A stretch of DNA of 15,091 nt from Candidatus Latescibacterota bacterium (GTDB lineage Bacteria; Latescibacterota; UBA2968; UBA8231): contig DPVW01000149.1 in assembly GCA_003529325.1 (NCBI GenBank), positions 19,650 through 34,740 of the forward strand, given 5' to 3'. The number at the start of each line of letters is the position of its first letter. The stretch's first letter is position 1. A program made the position numbers and the translations under genes. Below are positions 1 to 7,992 of this stretch, in pieces. The notes below the pieces were generated by a model. That model saw only the letters and a list, made by a program, of their open reading frames with translations, was not told the DNA's origin and made no database searches.

Positions 1-3000
1 GTGCCGTCATCGGCCTGCAGGCACCGCCCCTCGCGGCGGCACCCTCGCAGCCGGGGGTGCATCTCGTCGATAGCGGTCCTGGATACGTGCGCCTGCTGTT
101 TCAGGGACCGGAACTGTCCGACCTCGGAATCGACGGCCCCTCCGAGCTTTCTACCGAGCACCTCCGTCACTTCACCCATAGCGCGCTAGTAGGCGTGCCC
201 CCTGAGGGTACCCCTGTGATGACGGTGATCGATGCCCATGTGCTCGGTCATGTGCAAGGTGAATTGCCCGCCGATCTGCGTTGGGAAGGCCCGGCGTGGG
301 TGGATGAACCGGCGCTGCTGCGCCACCAACGGGTCGTGCCGGTTGGCTTCGGGCCGGCGGTTGAGAATAGTGACGGCGCCACGATCTATGACCGCATTCT
401 TATAGAGCTTCGGTTCCCACCCGCTCGAGGCAGCACCCCGGTATTTGATCGTTTCGAGTCCTCTTACCGGGCGACGGTAACCAACTATGATCAGGCGCGC
501 CGATGGCGCAGTACCGAGAACCGCGGTGCCGCCCGTATGGCGCAAGTCGGTCTACTACCTGAGACGGGCATGGTTCGACTGACGGTCCGCAGCAACGGTC
601 TCTACCGGGTGTGGGGCGAGGATCTCGAACAGGTGGGCATCGATCTGGGTGCTGTCGATCCCGCACAGATCCGCCTGTTGTATGGCGGCGGTTATTCCCT
701 CGGCCTGGCGATGCGGGTTGCTTCGGGCACGACCTTGCGGGAGATCGGCGCCGTCGTCGAGGATGGTGGGGATGGCCGGTTTGACGCGCAGGATTTCATC
801 CTGTTCTACGGAGAAGCGCCTGAACGTTGGGACTACCGCAACCTGAGTGGTTACTTCTGGCGCCGGAATCTGTACACCCAGGACAATGTCTACTGGGTCG
901 ATCTGGTGGGTGCACCCACTGCGGCCCGGGCGCCGGAACGTTCGGGTGCGCTGGACAACGTACCCGATGGCATCATCGAGCAGTATCGGGAGCGTATCCA
1001 CGAGGAGGACGAACGTCTCATCCTGCGCCAGCTCCAAGGCATCAACTCCGGCTACGACTGGTATTGGGATGTGTTCAATGGCAAGGCGCGCAACTTCACC
1101 TTCGTCATCAACGATGCTGTCGCCGATATCCCCACGTCGATACGAGTTGCCTTCTTTGGCTGGACGAACGAGCTGCATCTGTTCGACCTGCGCTGGAATG
1201 ACGAAGCGATCGGCCGCTATGTGTTTACCCGATCAGCACCCGACACGATCGTGGCACAGGCCACAGCGGGAGCCACGGAGGGTCTTAACCAGCTGGGTCT
1301 CTTTCACCGGGACCTGAATGCGACACGTCTCGACTGGTATGAGGTGGACTTTGTGCGGCGCCTCGTCGCCCATAGTGGCACCCTGACTTTCGATTGGGCG
1401 AGTGTCGACGATGGTGGCTTCGACATCGATGCCGACGGTGATGGCGGGATAGGACAGTTCCAGTTGTCCGGTTTCGCCGCCGATGAGGGTGCGCCGCGTA
1501 TTTTCGACATCACCGATGACCTGCAGGAGATCGTCGATTTCGACTACGACCCGGCCACTGGCTCGGTCACTTTTCAGGACCGGTTCTCCGGCCAGGGCCG
1601 GGCACCTCGTTATGTCGCTTCCCAACCGAGCCGCTGGAAACGGCCTGCCGCCATCGTGCGAGACACGCAGCAGCGACTGCGCTCAACCGCCAACCGCGCC
1701 GACTACCTCATCATCAGTCATGCGGAATTTCTGCCCGCCGCGCAGAGGTTGGCAGAGTGGCGTGCACTGGACGACCGCTTTGGCCCACCATTTCTGACCA
1801 TGACTGTGGACGTGCAGGACATCTATGACGAGTTCTCCGGCGGTCTCGTCGACCCCATGGCGATTCGTGCCTTCGTCGGTCACGCCATCGACAACTGGGC
1901 GGTACCTCCCGTTTTCGTCACCCTATTTGGCGACGGCACCTACGACTACAAGAACAATTCGGGTGTGAGCCACACGAACTGGATTCCCCCATACCAGGAT
2001 GGCGAAAGCACATACGACGAATGGTATGTGCGCACCAAGGGACTCGACCGGGTGCCGGATGCCGCCATCGGGCGTCTGTCGGTACAGAGTCTCGAAGAAG
2101 CCGAAGCCATGGTGGACAAGATCATCGCCTACGATCGGGATCCTGAAACGGGCCCGTGGCAAGCGCAGATTCTGTTGGTCGCCGATGATGTCACCAATCC
2201 CTCCCACCCGGAACAGTTCGAATCCTATTTCATCACCGATGCCGAGTTCGTCGCCCGTAGGGACATGCCGACGGATCTGGACATGACCAAACTGTACATC
2301 GGCTCCTACGAGTTGTCGGGACGGACGAAGCCGAAGGCACGCGACGAGTTCATCCGGTTGTTGAATAAGGGTGCCCTGATCCTGACCTACCTGGGCCACG
2401 GCAATCCATCAGTTCTGGCACACGAACAGATATTTCTTCTGAGTCGCGATATCGGCAGTGTCGACAATGGTCGGCGCCTGCCCTTCATCTACACCGCCGC
2501 CAGCCAGGTAGGTGTGTTCGACGATCCGAACCTGGAATCGATGCCGGAGACGCTGGTGAAGAAATCGGATGGCGGGGCGATCGGCTTCATTGCCGCCACA
2601 AGGGTCGGCTTTCACAACAGCAATGTCTTATTGGCGCGCAGATTCCATCAGCAGATGTATCGCAGTGGTCGCGACGATGTACCCCTGGGGCTGGCCCTCA
2701 TGGAGGCGAAACAGCTCCTGGGTGTTCACGGCCACGACCGTGTAAACGTGCAGCGATACTCGTTGTTCGGCGACTCGGCGCAGCGCTTGAATCGTCCGCG
2801 CCTACAGGTAGTCCTGGATGTACCCGACACTCTCGAAGCCCTCATGGAGGTCGAGGTCAGTGGCCAGATCCTGGGAGAGGACGGGGGACCTCGTGTTGAC
2901 TATCAGGGCGAGGCACTGGTACGGGCCTTTGACTCCTCCGCGCAGAGCCAGATCGAAGGTCTGCCATACGAACAACTCGGAGCGCCGATCTTCCGCGTCC

Positions 3001-3806
3001 GTGTAGAGGTCGAAGATGGCAGATTTCAGACTCGCTTTCGGGTGCCGAAGGATATCACCTACCGAGCCAATAAGGGCCGCATCAGCGCCTACGTGACCGG
3101 TGCAGTTGCTGCTGAGCCCGCCTTCGGCTCGCGCGCAGCCCTGGTCCTGGAAGGTACATCCGCAGGGGCCGGTTTCGACGCCACCGGGCCCGATATCACT
3201 TTCGCTTTTGCCGGGCAATCCGGCTTCCGCGCTGGCGACTTCGTCTCGTCGCGACCGACATTGGCGGCGGTGCTGTCCGATCCGAGTGGCATCAACATCA
3301 CGGGGGAGACGGGACACCAGGTCGAGTTGTGGGTCGATGATGCCCAGGTGATCCCTATCACGCAGTTTTATACCGCCATTGCCGATCACTCCCAGGGAGT
3401 GGTGCAGTATCCCCTGGGGACGCTGGAACCAGGTGAGCACACGATTCGTCTGAAGGTGTGGGATACGTTCAACAACTCATCGGTGCAAACGACCCAGTTC
3501 GTCGTCGCCGAGGCGGCCGATGCGGCACTGACGGATGTCCTGTTTCACCCCAATCCCACGATCGACGGAACCGGCCACTTCGTCTATACCTTGGCGGCGG
3601 CTTCTTCGCGTGTGAATATCCAGGTCTTTGCCCTGTCCGGGCGGCGGCTCGATGAGGTAGAGGGATTCGCCAAGTTGGGGTACAATCAAGTCCCGTGGCG
3701 GCCCGCCAGCGACCTGGCAAATGGCACGTATCTCTATCGACTCGAAGCCCATCTGGAGTCGGGGGAGCGTGTGACGCAGGACGGCTGGGTACAGGTACTG
3801 CGCTGA
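1..3806 (+). CDS. PorU-like C25-fold surface protein with Cys-to-Ser substitution at the active site (5' partial)
   Basis: The reading frame is open at the left edge (codons from base 3), so the true start lies upstream. Visible residues before GTG 57 are Ala/Pro-rich, like the end of a signal peptide. Numbering from codon 57, the peptidase C25 (gingipain/PorU) fold spans about 548-912, with IYDEFSGG near 589, a GDGTYDY strand, an IGRLSV strand and LGHGN carrying His781. It closes with SLFGDSAQRL. Next comes the PorU-type region (DPSGIN, GEHTIRLKVWD, FNNSS), then a FlgD-Ig/T9SS type A-like end starting at HPNP (1164). PorU is known as the T9SS sortase that removes C-terminal domains and links cargo to lipopolysaccharide. 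Here the Cys-x-x-Gly-x-Phe nucleophile motif reads SQVGVF with Ser816, and no cysteine is present in 1249 residues, so sortase activity is doubtful. A possible calcium loop (DxDxDG) lies at 458-463. The following PorV gene supports the PorU assignment. Family is confident; function is inferred. Confidence 0.85.
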   Translation, partial: AVIGLQAPPLAAAPSQPGVHLVDSGPGYVRLLFQGPELSDLGIDGPSELSTEHLRHFTHSALVGVPPEGTPVMTVIDAHVLGHVQGELPADLRWEGPAWVDEPALLRHQRVVPVGFGPAVENSDGATIYDRILIELRFPPARGSTPVFDRFESSYRATVTNYDQARRWRSTENRGAARMAQVGLLPETGMVRLTVRSNGLYRVWGEDLEQVGIDLGAVDPAQIRLLYGGGYSLGLAMRVASGTTLREIGAVVEDGGDGRFDAQDFILFYGEAPERWDYRNLSGYFWRRNLYTQDNVYWVDLVGAPTAARAPERSGALDNVPDGIIEQYRERIHEEDERLILRQLQGINSGYDWYWDVFNGKARNFTFVINDAVADIPTSIRVAFFGWTNELHLFDLRWNDEAIGRYVFTRSAPDTIVAQATAGATEGLNQLGLFHRDLNATRLDWYEVDFVRRLVAHSGTLTFDWASVDDGGFDIDADGDGGIGQFQLSGFAADEGAPRIFDITDDLQEIVDFDYDPATGSVTFQDRFSGQGRAPRYVASQPSRWKRPAAIVRDTQQRLRSTANRADYLIISHAEFLPAAQRLAEWRALDDRFGPPFLTMTVDVQDIYDEFSGGLVDPMAIRAFVGHAIDNWAVPPVFVTLFGDGTYDYKNNSGVSHTNWIPPYQDGESTYDEWYVRTKGLDRVPDAAIGRLSVQSLEEAEAMVDKIIAYDRDPETGPWQAQILLVADDVTNPSHPEQFESYFITDAEFVARRDMPTDLDMTKLYIGSYELSGRTKPKARDEFIRLLNKGALILTYLGHGNPSVLAHEQIFLLSRDIGSVDNGRRLPFIYTAASQVGVFDDPNLESMPETLVKKSDGGAIGFIAATRVGFHNSNVLLARRFHQQMYRSGRDDVPLGLALMEAKQLLGVHGHDRVNVQRYSLFGDSAQRLNRPRLQVVLDVPDTLEALMEVEVSGQILGEDGGPRVDYQGEALVRAFDSSAQSQIEGLPYEQLGAPIFRVRVEVEDGRFQTRFRVPKDITYRANKGRISAYVTGAVAAEPAFGSRAALVLEGTSAGAGFDATGPDITFAFAGQSGFRAGDFVSSRPTLAAVLSDPSGINITGETGHQVELWVDDAQVIPITQFYTAIADHSQGVVQYPLGTLEPGEHTIRLKVWDTFNNSSVQTTQFVVAEAADAALTDVLFHPNPTIDGTGHFVYTLAAASSRVNIQVFALSGRRLDEVEGFAKLGYNQVPWRPASDLANGTYLYRLEAHLESGERVTQDGWVQVLR

Positions 3807-3807
3807 A

Positions 3808-3834
3808 TTACGATGAAACTGTTATGTTTAATAC
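3808..3834 (+). promoter_or_regulatory. Possible promoter in the only AT-rich gap, upstream of the PorV-family gene
   Basis: The 56-bp gap between the PorU-like and PorV-family genes is AT-rich, unlike its GC-rich surroundings. It contains TATGTTTA at 3824-3831, close to the Bacteroidota -7 element TAnnTTTG. Alternatively TTACGA (3808) and TAATAC (3829), 15 bp apart, could be a weak sigma70-type pair. Either is a motif match only; the genes could equally be co-transcribed from upstream. Confidence 0.25.
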
Positions 3835-3848
3835 ACAAGGCACCGCCC

Positions 3849-3855
3849 AGGAGGA
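3849..3855 (+). promoter_or_regulatory. Strong Shine-Dalgarno for the PorV-family gene
   Basis: AGGAGGA lies 7 bp before the GTG at 3863 and settles that start codon. It is the only near-perfect ribosome binding site in the window; the other + strand genes have weak sites or rely on overlap with the gene before. This fits a need for high expression of an abundant outer-membrane protein. Confidence 0.8.
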
Positions 3856-3862
3856 CTGATAA

Positions 3863-4921
3863 GTGAAATCGTTAAAAACATACATGGCCCTTGCCGTCGC
3901 CACGGCTTGCGTGATCGGTTCCGTCGAGCCAGCGTCGGCAACACCAGAGAGTCGGGCGGCGGTGTTGTTTCTTCTGATCGAACCGGGCGCTCGGGCCAGC
4001 GGCATGGGGGAGTCGTATGTCGCCATCGCCGACGATGCGACAGCGAGTTATTACAATCCAGCCGCCCTGGCGGGGCAGACGGATCGCAAACTCAATTTCA
4101 CCCACCAGAAGTGGTTGCCCGGATTGGCCGACGATCTGTCCTACGAGTTTCTGGCCTACTCGCAACCGGTCGAGGGCTGGGGGAATATCGGTGTTAACGG
4201 TTCCTTGCTGAACTTGGGCGAGCAGACACGGACCGGAGAACGTGGTGAGGTATTGGGGAGCTTTTCCAGTTACGATATGGCCTTGTCCGGAGCCTATGGC
4301 GCCGACATCTCCAATAATCTAGCCGCAGGAATCGGTCTGAAATTTATCCGCAGCAACCTCGCCGACCAGGGCGCCGGTATCGAACGAGGCAAAGGCATAG
4401 GCAACAGCTTTGCCGCCGACCTCGGCTTATTGTGGCGGGCAACACCGGCATTGAGTCTCGGCGCCGCGCTGCGCAATCTGGGCCCGAAGATCGCTTATAT
4501 CGATGCCAGCCAGGCCGACCCCTTGCCGCAACATCTCGTGCTCGGTATCGCCTATGACATTCTGGAAACAGAGTATCATGACATGCTGCTGTCCTTCGAT
4601 GTATACAAACCACTCATCGATGACGGCAACTTTGCCACGAATCTTGTCACCGCCTGGGCGGACGAATCGATGAGCAATGAGTTCAAGGAGATGGATCTGC
4701 ATGCTGGTGGCGAGTACCGATATGGCCTTTCCGCGATCAAGGGTCAGTCCTTTCTCGCCTTGCGTGCCGGTTATTCCTTTGACCATGACGGCGATCTGAA
4801 GACACCGACCTTCGGTCTTGGATTGAAGTACAATCTGTTCCAGGTCGACGTCGCTTATATCACCGGTGACAATACGCCGCTGCAGGACAGCACGCGGTTC
4901 TCGCTCAACCTGTCCTTCTGA
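3863..4921 (+). CDS. porV: PorV/PorQ-family outer membrane beta-barrel protein
   Basis: 352 aa, GTG start fixed by the AGGAGGA 7 bp upstream. Residues 1 to about 26 form a signal peptide (Lys-Ser-Leu-Lys start, hydrophobic AVATACVIG core, cleavage near PASA-T). The mature start carries the family signature: LLIEPGARASGMGESYVA followed by DDATASYYNPAAL. The rest is alternating beta-strands (IGVNGSLLNLG, AAGIGLKFIRS, LSLGAALRNLGP, FALR-type ends) and closes with FSLNLSF, ending in Phe as outer-membrane barrel proteins do. In Bacteroidota, PorV is a FadL-like 14-strand barrel that collects T9SS cargo by its C-terminal domain and passes it to PorU. Position directly after a PorU-like gene supports that role. 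The family also includes PorQ and uncharacterised paralogues, so the exact symbol is probable rather than certain. Likely client partners in the window are the C-terminal-domain proteins at 4945 and 12708. Confidence 0.82.
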   Translation: MKSLKTYMALAVATACVIGSVEPASATPESRAAVLFLLIEPGARASGMGESYVAIADDATASYYNPAALAGQTDRKLNFTHQKWLPGLADDLSYEFLAYSQPVEGWGNIGVNGSLLNLGEQTRTGERGEVLGSFSSYDMALSGAYGADISNNLAAGIGLKFIRSNLADQGAGIERGKGIGNSFAADLGLLWRATPALSLGAALRNLGPKIAYIDASQADPLPQHLVLGIAYDILETEYHDMLLSFDVYKPLIDDGNFATNLVTAWADESMSNEFKEMDLHAGGEYRYGLSAIKGQSFLALRAGYSFDHDGDLKTPTFGLGLKYNLFQVDVAYITGDNTPLQDSTRFSLNLSF

Positions 4922-4944
4922 CCGTCGTCATCCCACATCGCGTC

Positions 4945-7900
4945 GTGTCTTTATTGCCGCCCGGCGGGCTGGCCGGGAGATCCCGACCGGCCCGTCTCTA
5001 TGTGCATCTGCTGCTGACGGCAATCACGATCGTTTTCTTCTGTGTCGGCCAACCCTCGCCGGTGGCGGCACAACAGTCGTGGCGGATTCTGCTACTGCGG
5101 GTCGACTTCCCATTGGAAGAGCCAGATGAACCGACGACCTCCGGGTTGGGAGGTTTCGATCTGCGGCCCCTCGTCGTCGCCCTCGACGATTATCAGTTGC
5201 CATACGACACCCCACCGCATGATCGCGCCCACTACGAGCATCACATGCAGGCGCTGGCCAGCTACTACACGACCGTGTCCGAAGGGCAGATCGTTATCGA
5301 AGCCGAGGTCTTTCCACGGCTAGATACGTTGGTCTACACATTGCCGACCTCGGCTCTGCGATACGGCAATGGTCGCACGCCAGAAGAGATTGGTCGCAAG
5401 TGGCGGGAGTTGGCTGTTGATGCCGTAACCCTCGCCGAGGCAGACCCGGAGGGACCGCGGTTTGCCGACTATGACAGCTATCTCATCATCCACGCCGGCC
5501 TCGGCCACGAAACCGGTGCGTTGAATGACGTGCGTTCGGTCTATCTCGGCCCTGCGGATCTCATCGATTATGGTGGCCCCCTCGCTGTCGATGACGGCAC
5601 GCATCTGATCGACAATCTGATGATCCTGCCGGAGTCGGTCGACAATCGGGGCCGCGCCGGTCTCAATGGCCTGCTGGCCAAGTTCTTCGGTCATCAGCTG
5701 GGTGCACCGGGGTTGTCCAATTTTGCCGACGGTTTGCCCGGTGTTGGTGGCTGGAGTCTCATGGATGTCGGCGCCAATCGCATCGGCTTCATTCTGCACG
5801 GTGATGAACTCGATTACATGTTGGGCACAGTCCCCCCCCATCCACTGAGTTGGACAAAGGCTCGCCTCGGGTGGATTGAACCGACCACCATTCGGAGTGA
5901 TACAACTGTGACCATCCTCGCCGGTGACAGGGCGCCGTCTGCGGGAAGCGCTGCCACTCGGGTGGTCCGTGTACCCCTGTCGCCGACGGAGTCGATCTGG
6001 TTGGAGAATCGACAGCAGCGGGCACGTACCGAATTCGACTTGCCAGCAGGGGTTGTGGTCCCCTTTGCGGGACTCGAGTTGGGTTGGATCGACCCAACAG
6101 AGGCTGAGTTCAGTCATACGATCACGGCAGAAGAGTCGGAGGCTCTCGCCGGCCGGGAGGCGGGCGTCTGGCTCGGGACGGATGAGTACGACGCCTTCAT
6201 CCCGAGCTCCGGGATTCTGGCCTGGCACGTGGACGACGCCGTGATCTCAAGCGCCCCGGAAGGTTTCAATAACGACCGTGAGCGTCCTGGCCTGGTGCTG
6301 ATGGAAGCGGACGGTTACCGCGACATCGGCAACTTCTATTTCGATCGTCAGGATCTGACAGAAGGCACCCGAAGCGACGCCCTGTATGCGGGGGTTGATG
6401 CCGCTGGTGCCGCAGGTGTGGGTGAGATAGGACCGGGGACCTCTCCCGACACCCGTACGAATACGGGACTAGACACGGGGATCCGCGTCGAAATTCTGTC
6501 GCCACCAGGTGACTCCATGCGGGTGCGGTTGCACTTCGGCCGCAGTCTGGCGTCGTGGCCGCGGAGTCTGCCCGGTGTCAGCCGCCTACAGGCGCTGGAC
6601 TCACAGGCCAATGGTGGCATCCAGTTGATCGCCACCGGTGGGGGGGAGACCGTCCTTTTTTGGACGCGGCCGACACCTGATGTGCGCCTGACGGGTACGC
6701 TGCTGGCGGCTGGCGCCGAGGGGCTATTTCTGTCGACGACGGATGGCATCAGCGCCCATCAGACGGATGGCGCGCCGCGTTGGGCGGTGCTGGCGGCAGA
6801 CAAAACAAAACATACCCATACAATATTGAGTGAATCACTCGCCGGTACGGGGTCGGCTCTGGTCACTGCCGGCGACGGCGGTCTGATCGCTTGGGAGCCA
6901 CAGAGCGGCGCCAAGCTGTTCGAAGATGATCTGCCGGTGACCGGACTGTCCGCCGGCGATTCCGATGGCGACGGCGAGGTCGAACTGATCGCCCTTGGTC
7001 CTCAAGGCGTGCGTCGGTACCATGGTTCCGTCGCGACCGTCATCGACGCGGGAGCCGGGCCGTGGTTGCCACCGGCGTCGGGTGATCTCGATGGCGATGG
7101 CGCCGCGGATCTCGTCCTCCTCGATAGGTTGGGACGGTTGTCGAGTGTGGGGCAGGCCATCGACATCGATGTCCGTCTCGGTGCAGTACCGACAGGCGCT
7201 CCGGCTCTGGCCGATATCGACGGTGATGGGCGGTTGGAGATCGTCGTGCTGACGCAACAACAACTTCATGTGATCACCGCCGGTGGCTTAGCCGCGGCCG
7301 CTTTCCCGGCGACCATTCCCACACACCATGAGGCGGGTCAGTTGTTCGGCGAGCCCGTGGCTGGGGATCTCGACGGCAATGGCGCGCAGGAGATCTACGC
7401 TGCTGCCAGCATCGGCATTTACGGCATCGGCGCCGATGGCGATCTGTTGCCTGGATTTCCGCTGCTGACATCGGCGTCACCCGTGTATACCCCTTTGCTG
7501 GCGGACATCGACGGCGACGGTGCCGTCGACGTGGCTGCTGCCGCCGATGACGCCGTGTATGTCTGGCAGCCACTGAGCTGGAATGGCGATTTCGCCAGCG
7601 GCACGGCGTCGGCCTGGGCCCAGGCTGGTGGCACTGCCGCGGGCACGCGTGCCTACTTTGCCGCACTCGGCGATCCACCATCGACACAGACAGGCCAGTT
7701 GCTGCCGGCGGCACGTTCCTACTGTTATCCCAATCCGGTGGATGGCGACACGGACAAAGCGACGGTGCGCTTTTATCTGGCCCGTGACGCGAGTGTCACG
7801 CTGCACGTGTACGACGCGATCGGTACACAAGTGGATCGTCTTGCTGCGGCCGATCTGCGGGGCGCTGCCGAGAATGAAGTTTCGTGGTCCACCGACGGCT

Positions 7901-7992
7901 ACAGCAGCGGTCTCTACCTCTGTCGTCTTACGGCGACCGGTGTGGATGGCAGCCGTGGTGAAGTGACGCTGCGTATGGCTGTGAGCCGATGA
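4945..7992 (+). CDS. M6-protease-like secreted protein with degenerate zinc motif, FG-GAP repeats and T9SS-like C-terminus
   Basis: 1015 aa. GTG 4945 is the first start, 23 bp after the PorV stop, but has no clear ribosome binding site; GTG 5002 is an alternative giving a shorter signal peptide. The signal peptide ends near PVAAQ (about 42). The region of about 46-330 resembles the M6 (immune inhibitor A) domain, including GVGGWSLMDVG and, further on, SWTKARLGWIEP. The expected HExxHxxGxxD reads KFFGHQLGAPG at 246-256: the first His, the Glu and the Asp are lost, so proteolysis is unlikely. Five calcium-type DxDGDG/DLDGNG repeats of the FG-GAP/VCBS propeller kind lie near 672, 714, 757, 808 and 854. 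A FlgD-Ig/T9SS type A-like domain begins at YPNPV (928). The mature chain has only two cysteines, 927 and 993, both in that last domain. Likely an exported, cell-surface binding protein. Its stop overlaps the next start (ATGA). Confidence 0.78.
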   Translation: MSLLPPGGLAGRSRPARLYVHLLLTAITIVFFCVGQPSPVAAQQSWRILLLRVDFPLEEPDEPTTSGLGGFDLRPLVVALDDYQLPYDTPPHDRAHYEHHMQALASYYTTVSEGQIVIEAEVFPRLDTLVYTLPTSALRYGNGRTPEEIGRKWRELAVDAVTLAEADPEGPRFADYDSYLIIHAGLGHETGALNDVRSVYLGPADLIDYGGPLAVDDGTHLIDNLMILPESVDNRGRAGLNGLLAKFFGHQLGAPGLSNFADGLPGVGGWSLMDVGANRIGFILHGDELDYMLGTVPPHPLSWTKARLGWIEPTTIRSDTTVTILAGDRAPSAGSAATRVVRVPLSPTESIWLENRQQRARTEFDLPAGVVVPFAGLELGWIDPTEAEFSHTITAEESEALAGREAGVWLGTDEYDAFIPSSGILAWHVDDAVISSAPEGFNNDRERPGLVLMEADGYRDIGNFYFDRQDLTEGTRSDALYAGVDAAGAAGVGEIGPGTSPDTRTNTGLDTGIRVEILSPPGDSMRVRLHFGRSLASWPRSLPGVSRLQALDSQANGGIQLIATGGGETVLFWTRPTPDVRLTGTLLAAGAEGLFLSTTDGISAHQTDGAPRWAVLAADKTKHTHTILSESLAGTGSALVTAGDGGLIAWEPQSGAKLFEDDLPVTGLSAGDSDGDGEVELIALGPQGVRRYHGSVATVIDAGAGPWLPPASGDLDGDGAADLVLLDRLGRLSSVGQAIDIDVRLGAVPTGAPALADIDGDGRLEIVVLTQQQLHVITAGGLAAAAFPATIPTHHEAGQLFGEPVAGDLDGNGAQEIYAAASIGIYGIGADGDLLPGFPLLTSASPVYTPLLADIDGDGAVDVAAAADDAVYVWQPLSWNGDFASGTASAWAQAGGTAAGTRAYFAALGDPPSTQTGQLLPAARSYCYPNPVDGDTDKATVRFYLARDASVTLHVYDAIGTQVDRLAAADLRGAAENEVSWSTDGYSSGLYLCRLTATGVDGSRGEVTLRMAVSR

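Noticed and set aside
1..189. Short + strand frame at the left edge
   Set aside because: Arg/Ser/Cys-rich composition typical of an out-of-frame reading; the PorU-like frame covers the same bases and continues for 3.8 kb.
6955..7560. Repeated GACGGCGATGG-like words as a DNA tandem repeat
   Set aside because: The words are spaced about 120-155 bp apart and differ around them; they encode calcium-type DxDGDG loops of FG-GAP-like protein repeats.
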